Shown: positions 10,861-23,493 of the stretch, piece after piece
Numbering within the stretch: the stretch's first letter is position 1
How the letters are laid out: every line of letters begins with the position of its first letter
NCBI RefSeq assembly: GCF_000715075.1
Contig: NC_134081.1
Coordinates: 63,305,653 to 63,369,652 of the forward strand
Origin: Nicotiana tabacum
Lineage: Eukaryota > Streptophyta > Magnoliopsida > Solanales > Solanaceae
Length of the DNA: 64,000 nt
Reading direction: 5' to 3'
Program-made: the position numbers and the translations under genes
Notes under the pieces: model-generated
Database searches by the model: none
What the model was told of the DNA's origin: nothing
Seen by the model: the letters and a program-made list of their open reading frames with translations, nothing else

Positions 10861-11814
10861 CATCTGACCACCTGAATAGAGCGCCTTTCAGAGTCAACTT
10901 AGTAAATGGGACTGCAATAGATGTAAATCCCTCTACGAAGCGATGGTAGTTATAAGACAAACCCAAAAAGCTTCTGATCTCTGTAGCAGTAAAAAGTCTG
11001 GGCCAACTCTGAACTGCCTAGATCTTCTTTCGGTCCACTTTGATCCCATTACTAGACACCACATGACCCAAGAATGCCACCAGCTCCAACCAAAATAACA
11101 CTTGGAGAACATAGCATATAACTTCTTCTCCCTCAACATCTGAAGCACAATCCTCAAATGTTGCTCGTGCAACTCCCTACTACGAGAATATACCTATACA
11201 TCATCAATGAACACAATGACAAAAGAATCCAAATAGGGATGGAACACACTGTTCATCAAATGAATGAAAGCTATTGGGGCATTAGTCAATCCAAATGACA
11301 TCACAAAAAATTCATAATGACCATAATGAGTCATGGAAGTCGTTTTAATGATGTCCAAAGCCCTAATCTTCAATTGGTGGTACACCAATATCAAGTCATT
11401 TTTTGAGGACACCCTAACACCTTGAAGTTGATCAAATAAATCATAAATGCGCAATAATGGATACTTGTTCTTGATGGTAACCTTGTTCATCTGCCGGTAG
11501 TCAATACACATTCTTACAGAACCATTCTTTTTCTTTACAAACAACACTAGTGCACCCCAAGGTGACACACTAGGCCTGATGAACCCCTTATCCAATAACT
11601 CATGTAACTGGTCCTTTACTTCATTCAACTCATCAAGAGCCATGCGATGTGGTGGAATATATATAGGTTGATTGCTTGGTGCAAAATCAATGCCGAAATC
11701 AATATCCCTATCACGTGTCATGCCTGGTAGGTCCGAAGGAATCACATCCAAAAACTCCCTCACTACTGGAACTGACTCAATAGTAGGACCATCAGAACTT
11801 ATATTTCTTGACAA
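10861..11814 (-). pseudogene. Tk3 reverse transcriptase remnant
   Basis: 11194-11814 is open for 206 residues. It has the [13 protein letters not shown] lead-in, [17 protein letters not shown], the fingers segment [38 protein letters not shown], the palm piece [14 protein letters not shown], and the catalytic VFIDDV at its end. A stop follows immediately; then a frame break leads to 10933-11172 ([24 protein letters not shown]). Of the Tk elements it is among the longest surviving RT frames. Confidence 0.8.
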
Positions 11815-12290
11815 AAGCTAGATGCGCCAAACACCATTCTCAACCATCCATTGAGCCTTCGAGAATGAGATCACTCTACTAGGGGTGCAACCAAGAGAAC
11901 CCTTCTACTCCAACCTTGGCAACCCTGACATCCCTAACGTTACGATCTTAGCATGACTATAAAGAATAACATGGTATGGAGATAACCAATCCATATCCAA
12001 GATCACATCAAAATCCACCATATCTAATAATAGAAAGTACACCCTCATCTAAAAACCACATATGGTGACACACACATGACCGACAAACTTGATCCACCGT
12101 AATAGAATCCCAAACTGATGTAGATACATGAACATGGGTAACAAGCAAATCACGTGGCATATGAAAACAAGAAGCTGGCATATCAAAACAAGAAGCAAAG
12201 GGTGATGACACATATAAATAAATAGAACCAGGATCAAACAATACTGAAGCATCTTTATGGCACACAAAAATAATACATATAATAATAACA
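11815..12290 (-). pseudogene. Tk3 aspartic protease remnant
   Basis: 12008-12265 includes the active site in the form DASVLFDPGSIYLYVSS, with Asp and Gly kept. It then carries an in-frame 21-bp tandem duplication (12156-12176 and 12177-12197) that repeats a Cys-Phe-x-Met-Pro segment. The later part of the protease to 11815 is frameshifted. Confidence 0.75.
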
Positions 12291-13695
12291 ACAACCTTGA
12301 TCCTCCTTGGAAACGCATAGCATCTTGCTTGTCCCCGACTGGACTGAGCTCCCCTCTAGGATGACCATACCCCAAATGACCTCTACCCTGAGCTGGCTGA
12401 GTGGGTGGTGTAGCAACGAGTGCGGGAATCATAGTTTGACCTCCCTACTGTACTAGACCTTTGCAAATGTGGGAGTAGTATTTCCTGACATGCCCCAGGT
12501 CTCCACACTCACAGCAACCTTTGACCAAAAATGACTACGGGTCCTATGTCGAACCCCATGAACTAGAATACCCACTAGAAGAACCTAGTACTGATGAATC
12601 CTTAATAGATAGAGCACGATGAGAACTATATGCAAGAATTATGCTACATGAAGACTGCACGCAAGCTCCTCAACTGAAAATGTGTTCTACATGACATTCT
12701 ATCTTTATCGCTTGGTCAAATGAAGTTCCTGTATCGATCTCTCTAGCCATAACAAGAAGAATACTAGGGTGAAAACCCTCAATGAACCTCCTCTCTCCTC
12801 TCTTTAGTGGGAATCAAAATAGTAGCATAATAGGATAGCTCTGTAAACCTCATCTCATACTTAGTAACTAATATCTGATAAACCTTATCTCATGCTCAGT
12901 AACTAATATATGAGCCTGCTGAAGGTACTCAACCTACCTTCTCAGCTCGTCTCTTCCAATACGTAGCACAAACTACTCAAAAAGGCACTGGAGAATTGAT
13001 CCCATGTAAGAAGAGGTGATCCTGGTGGTCTTCCAGCTCATAAAACTACCACCAACTCTTAGATCGATCCCGCATCTGAAGGGCGGTGAAGTCAACCCAA
13101 TTAGACCCAACTAGTCCCAAGTTGCGCAGTCTCATAACAATGATATAAGAATCACTGAGCATCATCTGAACGTGGACAACATAAGTGAGGAGGATGTAAC
13201 TTTGTGAACTTATCCAGTCTCTTCATCTCATCATCTGATATCGGGGGCCTATCCTCAGGGCGTACGATAATAGAAGGCTGAATTCCCCCAACTGGAAACA
13301 CTCCGGGGGTCTAATAACTATGAGCCATCTACTCTAGGGTATGAGTAGCTGGAGTCTGTCCTCCCCCTCCCCCTATCTATGAAGTAGCTGGTATAGTAGG
13401 AAATGATCTGACCTAAGCCAAACTCTCGAATAAGCCCACGATATAGATCAAAGCATCCTGAACAGCTGGTGAAACAACTATGCTCTTGGGAGCTTGAGCT
13501 GGTCTCACCAGCTCTACATAATCATGAACCTGGTACTTAACAAGAGCTACTAGTGGCTCCATAACAGCTGCCCCAGTAGGGACCCTAACTATAGTGCATT
13601 CTCAACCCCTGCCTCTACTCAAGCCCGGACTCTCGCGGCCTGGCCTGGGGTATCGGCGCCATCTCAGCTACACCTGAAGATCGTGTCCTCACAAT
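12291..13695 (-). pseudogene. Tk3 gag pseudogene
   Basis: The expected start is at 13693-13695, where the family has ATGGTGAGGACACG; here the codon is ATT, so the start is lost. Near 12475-12520 the zinc knuckle reads CCECGDLGHVRKYY: the first two Cys and the His are kept and the last Cys is Tyr. The capsid region 12700-13250 is only partly legible because of stops and a short local duplication of a TCTCATACTTAGTAACTAATAT-like segment near 12850-12910. Confidence 0.65.
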
Positions 13696-13880
13696 CTTTG
13701 AGAGAATAGAAGACCAATGATTCAGACTTAGGGATAAAAAATCCGCATGATAAAGAATGAAAGAAAGTAAAGTTTGCTAACAATGATATAGCCTCTCAAA
13801 TATAAGTGCAAACATCTTCGAACCGATTCGTAGGACCCTACTGGACTTGCTCATAACTCGTAAGACCTAAGCAACCTAGT

Positions 13881-13892
13881 GCTCATACACCA
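13881..13892 (-). other. Tk3 primer-binding site
   Basis: GCTCATACACCA on + is a degraded form of GCTCTGATACCA, the reverse complement of the initiator tRNA-Met site, 3 bp from the LTR boundary at 13896. 13696-13880 between it and gag is the untranslated leader. Confidence 0.65.
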
Positions 13893-13895
13893 ACT

Positions 13896-14805
13896 TGTCA
13901 CAAACCAAAAATCCCACCGAGCTGTGATGATGCCTAACACTACTTGCTAGGCAAGATAATAAGCAATAAGCAGAAACAATGTTAAATAATAATATTAAAT
14001 AGTCTTAACGGTGGAATAACATAAATAGCTAAAGTCAATAGCAACATACAACTGAAAATCATCCTAAGATCTGGTGTCATAGAGTACATGAGCTCTTAAG
14101 AATGTTAATACATAGTCTGATCCCAAAATACTGTACTGTCTGAAAGATGGAACAGTAGTAACATGAACTAAGAGAAACATAGGCTTCTTGTGAACAGAAC
14201 GACAGCTACTTCGAAATCTCCAAAACTCGTACCGATGCCACTCCTCAGTAATCACCTCCTTCAGCAGCATCTGGATATGCACATAAAGTGCATAGTGTAG
14301 TATGAGTACATTCGACCCCTTTTACTCAATAAGTTAAATGTCTAACCTCCGGCTGAAATCAGTGGTGTGCTTGGCAAGGTCCTATATTCATTTCTAATAG
14401 CCAATAACAATAATAATAGTAAAGGAAAAGTATCTCAAGTAATAGCAAATTCAACCTTTTCACACTAAAAGGATAAATAAACATGCTTTTCAAGAATAAC
14501 AGTGAAGGCATAAATTCTTCTATAGAAATCAGCTAAACATAGTTTATAATTTAACTGTGATTCCATGTTCTACACATCAAATAGACACATCAAGTACCAA
14601 TTAGCATGATGGAAGAAACATAACCATATACCTGCATGACAAGTATACATGCTAGAATATACAATATCATAGTTAAATCATAAAGTATACAAAATCTCAC
14701 CACATGTATAGTGCCTGGCACAAATAACCTTCAGTCATCACACACAAACACACTCAACATTATACGGGTGCCTGATATAATTCCCTCACCAAGCACATAT
14801 ATGAC
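13896..14805 (-). repeat. Tk3 5' LTR, partial
   Basis: Begins TGTCACAAACC next to the primer site and matches the Tk4 LTR in order: the TGCCTAAC-ACTTGCTAGGCAAG block, the hairpin at 14276-14294, the ACTCAATAAGT block near 14325, and the TGCCTGATATAA block near 14770. It stops near 14805, where gag of Tk4 begins, so the outer two thirds are gone. Confidence 0.75.
14276..14294 (-). other. Conserved LTR hairpin (Tk3)
   Basis: TATGCACATAAAGTGCATA: a perfect 7-bp stem. Relative to the Tk4 form, one base pair has changed on both arms (C-G to A-T), keeping the stem. Confidence 0.6.
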
Positions 14806-15057
14806 TTGTGTTCTTGCACCCACGGGCTCCTGAAGGCCAGGAATAACGATGGGCATTACTGGTGACTGAGCGGGTCCCACAGGCTCAAATGCATCCGGTA
14901 CCTGCTCCTCAGCTGGAGAAACTAGTGGCTCCATAGGTGCGGCTATGGCCGTAGTATGAGCCATACCTCAGCCTCTACCATGACCCCAGCCTCTGGCGGA
15001 CCTAATTTGTGGCGCTGGTGGCCGCCCGCCTGATCTGGTCACACGTGTCCTCACCAT
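14806..15057 (-). pseudogene. Tk4 gag N-terminal fragment
   Basis: An intact ATG lies at 15055-15057 (MVRTRVTRSG start). The N-terminus is rich in Gly and Arg, as in Tk6, with a stop before GMAHTT. A Pro/Ala-rich stretch at about 14810-14964 contains VGPAQSPVMPIVIPGLQEPV, homologous to the matching part of Tk5 gag near 30850-30930. Everything after it is missing, replaced by the Tk3 LTR. Confidence 0.7.
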
Positions 15058-15243
15058 CTGTGAGAGAATAGAAGAGTAAAGTTTCAAACTTCAAAAATAA
15101 CAAATCCGCAAGATAAGAATACAAGAAAGTAAAGTTTCCTAATAGTTCGATAGCCTCTCAAAGATAAATACAGGCATCTTCGTACCTATCCCCAAGACTC
15201 TACTAAACTTGCTCGTGACTCGTGAGACCTAAGTAACCTAGCA

Positions 15244-15255
15244 GCTCTGATATCA
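15244..15255 (-). other. Tk4 primer-binding site
   Basis: GCTCTGATATCA differs at one base from the reverse complement of the initiator tRNA-Met site. It lies 3 bp from the LTR boundary. 15058-15243 is the untranslated leader. Confidence 0.75.
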
Positions 15256-15258
15256 GCT

Positions 15259-18200
15259 TGTCATGACTCAAATATCCACTAGTGGTGATGGCACCTAACC
15301 CAACTCTCTAGGTAAGCCAACAGTCACATAAAAACTATGAAATCAAATAATAAGGTTTAACAACTCAACAACAGAACAATATCATGAAATATCAGAGAAC
15401 ATAACAATAATACTACGACAACCAACCCTAAAATCTAGTGTCAACAGATACATGAGCACTACTGAGTAACAAGGTACATGTGAAATCCTCTAATAGAACT
15501 GTCTCAGCAATAGAACAGTAAATATATAAATAATAGAAAGAGTTCTTCAAGGACAACAGATGACATAGCAGCTACCTCATAGTCTCCCAACAGCTAGTGG
15601 CAGTTGAACTCTGGAAATCGCCTCAACCGGATGCACCTGGATCTGCACATGAAGTGCAGAGTGTATATGAGTACAACTGACTCCATGCACTCAATAAGTA
15701 ACAACTAACCTTGGGCTAAAAGCAGTGACGATGTTAGAAACAATAGCCAGATGCCAATATTAATAACAAGTAACAATTTAAAATATAAAGGGGAACTAGT
15801 AGAAATAGGTGGTTCAATGATTTTGTGCTCAACTAGTTTATATTTTAGGAAATTTAGCCATGCTTTAAAGTATAAAAGTTAAAGCCCAACACCGATAAAG
15901 CATTTCAATTATCAGTTAGCATGAGAAAAGTACATCTCTATGCCTACATGCCAAGTATACATGTCAATCCACAATATCACAGTGGATCCATCAATATTCA
16001 CACTTAGCATTGTACGAGTGCCTGATATAACTGCCCATAATCAAAGCATGTATATAAAACACTGTGAGTGTGCCCACTGCTGAAATGTCTGACTCCGGAA
16101 GGGCAGATACTGCCAAAGCTCTAATCATATTGATTTAGCCCAACGGTGAGGCCTGGTGCACACGTCACCCCAAAACAATAACACTTAGCCTAATATGGGC
16201 ATGGCGTGCGCGTCACTTCAAAATCAATACCAAATCGGCTCTATGGCCCAAACTTACTCAATTACCATTCAAGTCTCACATAAACACATCTAAAAAATAC
16301 TCCTTTAACAGTGTTACACATAAGAGACATCAACAACATGTAAGAAATCAAGTAAGAAGTATTGAGATACAGATATCCTACGTGGATATAGCATCATAAC
16401 TGAGAACATCTGTACAAATAAGACACATAGCTCCGAAACAACAAGAATAACCCTATCAAGTCTCAAAGAAATAGCACTTGGCCTAGACATGATGTCTAAC
16501 ATAAATCACAGTTCAAATAATCAAACAAGTGGGGAAATGCGGGGATACAAAGGTATGATAGCAAAACAAGCTCGGTAATAGCCTAAAGGCCTCCCCAAAC
16601 CATGAACACACTGGTGCACGTACACATGCCCGTCACCTAGCGCATATGTCACCCCAATATCTTTCATATAACGTATTTCTCAAAGTTAAATACCCTCAAA
16701 TACAAGTTTTGATGTGTTACTTACCTCAAAGCACACAAATTAACACTCAAAAAAGCCCTTGCCACGCGTATCGACCTCTGAACGACTCGAATCCAGTCAC
16801 AAACAACTTAATACCATCAATAATAGATATAGGAAACAATTCCAAAAGATAAAGTTAAGGTCTTGAATCAAATACGCAATGTCAACCAAAAGAGTCAAAC
16901 CCAAGCCCAAACCTCGGAACCCGACAAAATTTACAAATTTCGAACACCCATTCAATTATGAGTCCAACCATACCAATTCATTCTATTCCATCCACAAATC
17001 GACCCTCAAAACCCCGAATCTCACTCTCCAATACTATGGTCTAACATCGCCAAATTTCACCTCAAACACACATAAACTAGGTGTAATAATCAATGGGTAA
17101 TCAATATCTATCATTAAAAGTGATTAAACTTCACTTACCTGTTCAATTGGGATGAGAAATACTCAAAACATCGCCTTAGACTGAGTTCCAAAAAGTCCAA
17201 AAATGAGAAAACATTAAGCCCTTCGATTTTAATATCTTGCCAGCGATTTCGCACATGCGCCCATATGTCTGCTTTTGCATTCAAAATTGCGCATCTACGT
17301 ACATCACTTAATCTCCGCCCCATTGCTTCTGCTGTCTAACACTCGCTTCTGTAGATCAGCACCTGCAGAGTACTTCCACATCTTTAGTCCTAACTTACTT
17401 GTTCTCTTCAGCTTTTGCGATCACTTATCCGTATCTGCGGGCTCACAAATGCGGTCAAACTTCGCACCTGCGACCTTCACTAGCCCCAGCCCAAACACAC
17501 ACTTGCGATCAAATGGTCTACCTATGAGGACTTCCCCTGGGCTTTCCCACTTCGCTTCTGCGACTCCTTAGCTGCACCTGCGGCTCAGCATTGGCAGCCA
17601 AGCCTACCATATATGTGACTATACCAGAAGCCTTACACCTTCAGCAATGCTTTAAGTCCAAAAATTGATCTGTTAACCATCTAAAACTCACCCGAGGTCC
17701 CGGGGACCCCATACAAACATACCAAGAAGTCCTAAAACATTATACAATCTTACTCGAGCCTTCAATTCACCTCAAACTACAACAAAGTCACGAATCACAC
17801 CTCAATTCAATACTAACAAAATTAATGAACATCCAACTTCTAAAACTAATGTTGAACCATACCGAAACAACTCCGAATGACCCCAAATTTTGTACACTAG
17901 TCCTAAATAACACAAAAGACCTATTCCAACTCTTAGAACAAAAATCCGAACATGGTATCAACAAAGTCAACTCTCGGTCAAACTTCTCAACCTTCCATAT
18001 CTTCGACTTTCCGACTTTCACCAAAATGCACCAAATCAACCTACGGACCTCCAAATCTAGATCCGGACATACGTCTAAGTCCAAAATAACCATACGAAAC
18101 TATCAGAACCATCAAAATTCCATTATTGAGTTCTTTTCACATAAATCAAACTCCGGTCAACTCTTTTAACTTAAGCTTCTAACCTTGGGACTAGGTGTCC

Positions 18201-18333
18201 CAATTCACACCAAAACCTTCTCGAAATCAATCCAACCACCACAGCAAGTCACATAACCACAAATGAACATTAAAGAAGCATTAAATAGGGGAATGGGGCT
18301 ACAATACAAAAAATGACCGGCTGAGTCGTTACA
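15259..18333 (-). repeat. Tk4 5' LTR, complete (about 3.08 kb)
   Basis: Both boundaries are visible: TGTCATGACTC at the left, next to the primer site, and GAGTCGTTACA at the right. It carries the conserved hairpin (15642-15660), a GTGCCTGATATAA block near 16020 and a cluster of TGCG/CGCA motifs at 17248-17590. No gene is seen inside; the open frames of 60-110 codons here have no recognisable content. The flanking 5 bases (AGAAG) have no partner because the 3' LTR is gone. Confidence 0.8.
15642..15660 (-). other. Conserved LTR hairpin (Tk4)
   Basis: TCTGCACATGAAGTGCAGA: a perfect 7-bp stem with a 5-nt loop, at the same place relative to the GAGTGTATATGAGTAC block. Confidence 0.6.
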
Positions 18334-19172
18334 AGAAGAAGTATAACATATCCAGTAGCCGACACACTTGGTCACGACGATGCTTCCGCAACCACCCTTC
18401 TTACTTTCCTAAGATTAAATCCCTGATCATTTCTCTTCAGCAACCCGACAAACAACTAGTACCCCAACCGATGTCACTACAAATCCTGCGACCCAAGTTA
18501 TACCACCAGTAACCCCCGCAAATCCACTAAACCCTCCTATACACGCACACACACACCATATGTCCCGAATTATGTCCAAACACCATAAAATTCACCAGTC
18601 ACAACTAATCTAGTTCACACCTATCCTCGTGACATCATCACTTTTACCAACAACCAGACCCAACACATACCTTTGGCACACACCGCCACACGTGAGCGGT
18701 ATGTTCCACCTGTATATGCCATCTCTGAGCCTACCTTTACTGCGCCCTTCACTGATAGAGTGCCCTATGAGATCTACCAATATGGTGAGCTGGATAAAGA
18801 AGAAAAATAGATGGACGAAGAGTTTGTGTCATAACAACTGCGGGTGTTGAGAAAATAGATGATGAATCTCTAGGTTGCTCGAGGGAGCACGATCTTGGAT
18901 TATCAGAACTTGTGTATACATCCCAATATTGACCTGCCCGCAAGATATAAGCCTTTAAAGTTCGACATTATTGATGCAACATGTGATCCCCACGCTCATT
19001 TAAGGGTCTACTATGACAAGTTGGTCGGAGTGGAAAGAAATGCAAATCTGAGGATGATGTTGTTTATAAAGAGTCTGACGGGAGAAGCGCTTACTTGGTA
19101 TACCCAAAAATACCCCTAGAATTGGAGAGAGTGGAAGGACATGGCAGAAGATTTAATGAATCGCTTTAGATT
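18334..19172 (+). pseudogene. Tat/Ogre-type gag remnant
   Basis: 18895-19119 encodes PNIDLPARYKPLKFDIIDAT, then AHLRVYYDKLVGVERNANLR and LFIKSLTGEALTWYTQKYP, followed after a stop by WREWKDMAEDLMNRFRF. This is the capsid signature of the Tat/Ogre branch of Ty3/gypsy, a different branch from the chromoviruses around it. Upstream, 18350-18890 holds Pro/Thr-rich, frameshifted N-terminal sequence. It is cut at about 19172 by LTR sequence on the other strand. Confidence 0.7.
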
Positions 19173-21308
19173 TATCATGCCCCAACCTCGGCTTGCGCGA
19201 CCGGTGCTCGACCTAGACATCCCCGTCAAACAATCCTACTTGATGCCTTCTATCCAACATTACCCGTGAGCAATTTGAATTAAATTATACGAGATAGATG
19301 GGGAGGGGATAAAGGAGTTAAATATCATGTTTCATTACTTACAGCAGCCACAATGATGATTACCAAAAGATTACAAAGTGGAACACCAAATAACTACAAC
19401 ATTTACAGTCGTTTCCCCCAAGTCAAAACACAACCCACACTATGTCTTTGGAGCCTCTAAATGGAACATAAGAGTAGTATGATAGTGCCGGTGACAAGGC
19501 CCCGGCTATACCTCAAAAATACAATGTACAAGGAGCAAAAGACACAAGACCCCGATAGGAAGTGGGGCTCACCAAGTTAGTTGAGGAGAGGGTGTACCGC
19601 TATTAGTGATCGATGCCGCCTACTATGGAACCACCTGCATCCATTAAAGATGCAGTGTCCCCGGCAAAAGGGATGTTAGTACATGTGGAATAGTACTAGT
19701 ATATAAAACTAAATACCCTCTCATGGAATAGAAAACCAACATAATGGAGAGAAACATGAAATCTATAAGAAACCCAAGTAACATTAAAATGCCAAGTTAA
19801 GAGCAAGGTAAATCCACAAGTAAATAATAATGTTTTAGATGTGGGAGATCTTCGGTACCGATACACCACCATGCCTGGCATGGGGACATATCTACGCCTG
19901 ATCGGCTAAGCCTTCTCACCCCAATGTGTGCAGGTGGACATAGAAACACAATACCACAACCATGTGCACGACATGGTGTCTGATCACTGTCCGATCAGCT
20001 AAGACGCCTCACAACAATGTCGTGTGGGTTGACATAGTCCTTTTCTAGCTATCATCCCATACCAATTAAGGGAAATAATCTCAACACATCAACACGAGAA
20101 TTTATCCCTCAGCCAATCAGACACCGGCACGTGTAGTTTAGTGTTTCAGTTATTTTAATCCACTTTTCCTCGGTGACCTGCCGATCCTCCTAAAAACATT
20201 TACCATATATATAAAGAGTTAAAATTCATTTCATAGCCCTTTTTAATATCTTTCACTTCATTGGCACTCTTGGCCATGCACATAAATCATTTTTCTAGGC
20301 ACGATGGCCTCATTTCATTTATTTCATACTCTCATTCCTTCATCTTCAAGGATCATCAACATAGGTTATCAACACAAAGAGCATTTTGAAATCAAGACTT
20401 TAAATAAATATGAGAAATAATAGTCTTAAACACATTGTGTTTTCTTTCCAAATAGAGCATAATAGGTTTGCAATAGAAACATGAATTTAAGTCAAAACAT
20501 TTGATACATTAATCATACTATAGTAAGAGCAATTGGAATACATTTGAGTATATATCTTTCGATAGGATGCTCATTTGGGATAACCCAACTTATTGGGAAA
20601 TGCTCGGAATATTCGAAATAAGAGCTGGGGCAAACCATGCTCGAGCTTACAATAATATCATGGAATTCGATTCTACAAGAGGAGTTTAGCCAATATACCT
20701 CGATTGAGCTTTCGTTAGAGTTACTACAATGTTCCACTACCCTTGGAAATGTTAATTTATAGAAACATAATATGGACCACTATTAGGAGAGAGTTCATAG
20801 GTTCGCCTCATTTAGGCATTTCATCGAACACTAGGTATGCAATTGCTTCTACAAGTTCCTATGGTAGAAATCCTTCACACCATAACCAATCCCCATATCA
20901 ATAGCTCACCAACATTAGTTCAATAACTTCCCCACCACCTTCAATGCCACATTCATTAATAATGACTAACTACTAACCCAAGAATCATGCCTCACACACC
21001 TCACATTCAATCCCAAATTTGTAATTGAGAGTTGGGGGAAATACCTTACATCTTTGAAAGAAAACTTGACATCTCTTCCCTTGATGTCTTGATCAACAAT
21101 TTGGACTGGAAGATGTTGGAGATCCTCCTTCTCTCTCTAGTTCCTCCCCTCTCTCTTAAACTATCAGGTTTTTCCCTTCAAAATGAGTCCCAATGGCTTT
21201 TAATCAAAATAGGGTCAGGTTATAAAATACACAAAATGGACCCTTCGAAACCAACTCGGCACCATAACACCTTAAATTCCTTAGCAAAATTATACAAGGC
21301 CTTACACT
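19173..21308 (-). repeat. Partial LTR of an unrelated element
   Basis: The left end TATCATGCCCCAACC looks like a mutated LTR terminus (TGTCATGCCCC). It interrupts the Tat gag frame exactly there. A TATA-like TATTTTATAA on the minus strand at about 21217-21230 and a leader-like region to its left agree with a minus-strand LTR. The right part stops at about 21308, where the Tk5 LTR minisatellite begins. I recognise no protein in it. It does not resemble the Tk LTRs. Confidence 0.45.
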
Positions 21309-23482
21309 CTTCCCCATGTGGTCACAGACTCAATATCATAATCCGCCCGGCATGGTCACGGGCCTAATATCACGGATCTGCCCTGCATGGTCACATTCAT
21401 TATATCACAATCTACCGGGAGTGGTCACAAGCATAACAACACAATCTGTCTAGCGTGGTCACAGGCATAACAACCCCATTCGCCCGGCATAGTCACAAGC
21501 ATAACAACACAATCTGCCCAGCCTAGTCACAAGCATAATAACACAATCCACCTGGCATGGTCACATGCTTAACAACAGAATTCGCCTGGCGCGGTCACAG
21601 GCTACCAGTCCAAATCATGTCACACAAAAAGAAAATATACAAGAATATATGTATATGATTAATGAATTTTAGAATTCATACTCCTGGACTGATATAAGTG
21701 ACATGCTAAGGTGTATGTATGTGCAAAGCATGCTATCATAGCTCAAATCGGCAATTTCATCACGGAAATAGCAACTATCAAGTTTAATCAGGAGATTAGC
21801 CTCTATGTCACCTGAAGTAAGGATCAAATGGCTCACAACATGGTTACAAATATGAGAAACATCACATCATAAAGCTTATTAATCAATTCAAGGCATATCA
21901 TAGCCCAAGCACTACTCTGTGCATGGATAAATACCATGTGCTCACACATGGGTACCCCACACATATGCTCCACCCATAGCATGTAGCTATCACAAACAAC
22001 TCAGACAACTAGTGCCTCAGCCAAGTTTAGATAAGATACTTACATTAAGACAACCAAATAGGTCCTCTTACAATTCCTTTTTGCCTGAATCAACCTCTGG
22101 ATGACTCAAATCTAGGAAAAATAACTTAATATAATCAATAAAAGCCATAGGAACCGATTCCAACTGATAAAGCTAAGATCTTTAACCAAACTTAAAAACT
22201 TAACCCCGATCCCGCACCTTGGAACGCGTCCAACCTCACAAATTACGAACACCCATTGCAATACGAGTCCAAATATATGTGTTTCATCCAATTCCAACCT
22301 CAAATCGTCCCTCCAATCATCATATTTCACATCCTATAAAATAGTCCAAAACCCCCCAAATCTCATCTTACATTCTTTTAAATTACGTTAAAAATCAATG
22401 GGTAATCAATATCTAACACTAAAAGTTAGTAAAGATCACTTACCTCTTCAATTTTGATGAAAATATTTCCAAACATCATCCTAGACCGAGCTCCACAATT
22501 CCAAAAATGAGAAAAATACATAAACACTTTGATTATAAAAGTCTGACAGCATCTGCGATCACTTAGCCACAAATGCGGTTGGCATATGAAGTCAAAACAA
22601 TGCTTATGTGATCCAACTCCATCCTCCGGACATCCGCTTTTGCGGCCAAATACACGCATTTGCACTTGCGCATCTGTAACCTTTCCTTCGTAGTTGCGGC
22701 CCCGCACCTACGCCAGGGCCTCCGCATCTGCGATCTTTCCCAACTCCAGCCTAGCCCGCTTCTGTGACTCCTTTTCTGCACCTGCGGACATGTATTTGCG
22801 ACAGGTCCTGCGCAGGTGTGAATGCACCAGTTTTGGTAGCCCTTCAGCCATGCAACACACATCTAACCATACTAACCAATATCAAAACATGACACGAACC
22901 TACCCGAAGCCTCAAATCACACCCAACAACATCACAACTCTGAATCGTACCCCAATTCATGCCTAAGGAACTAATTCAAATTACAAAATTCAAAATATAC
23001 ACCGAACAAGTATAAATAATTCTGAATACCTCAAATATTGCATGCAAGTTCCAAAAGATACAACGGTCCTATTCTAACTCTCGGAACCAAAATCTAAACC
23101 CGATATCAATAGAGTCAACTCCTAGTTAAACCTCTCAACCCTCCAATCCTTCAACTTTCAAACTTTCACCAAAGAGCACCAAACCAACCTACGGACCTCC
23201 AAATTAAAATTCGGACATACGCCTAAGTCCAAAATCACTATACGAAGCTATTGGAACCATAAAAACACAACCCTGGAGTCGTCCACATAAAAGTCAAACT
23301 CCGGGCAACTTTTACAACTTAAGCTTTTAACCTTGGGACTATGAGTCCCAATTCACTCTGAAACGTTCCTGAAACCAGACCAACAACCTCGGAAATTCAT
23401 GAAACCTCAAATACATATAAGTAAATCATAGAAAAGCTGAAATAGGGCTAATGTAATCAAAACGACTGGCTGAGTTGTTACA
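21309..23482 (-). repeat. Tk5 3' LTR, truncated
   Basis: Matches the Tk5 5' LTR in order from the minisatellite to the GAGTTGTTACA end at 23482. The first part (about 830 bp in the 5' LTR, containing the hairpin) is missing on the left. It keeps about 420 bp (roughly 22282-22700) that the 5' LTR lacks, including a cluster of TGCG-type motifs. Confidence 0.75.
21317..21605 (-). repeat. 33-bp minisatellite in Tk5 3' LTR
   Basis: Eight imperfect tandem copies plus a partial ninth of a unit of about 33 bp, each opening with TGGTCACA or TAGTCACA and ending with a CCGCCCGGC-like tail. The homologous array in the 5' LTR has seven full copies plus a partial. Confidence 0.85.
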
Positions 23483-23493
23483 TTCTCCCCCTC
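23483..23493 (-). other. Tk5 polypurine tract
   Basis: TTCTCCCCCTC on +, so GAGGGGGAGAA on the coding strand, directly against the LTR start. It is an intact plus-strand primer site. Confidence 0.8.

Larger units (their letters stand above)
7822..14805 (-). mobile_element. Tk3: Tekay-like Ty3/gypsy element, minus strand
   Basis: Reading right to left: partial 5' LTR, primer-binding site, leader, gag, protease, RT, RNase H, integrase, C-terminal region and truncated 3' LTR. Both LTRs have lost their outer parts, so no target-site duplication can be sought. The RT is the best preserved part (206 residues open with its catalytic box). Confidence 0.85.

Noticed and set aside
16646..18169. Open frames of 60-114 codons in the Tk4 LTR as host genes
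   Set aside because: Low-complexity composition, no recognised domain, and they lie wholly within a bounded LTR.
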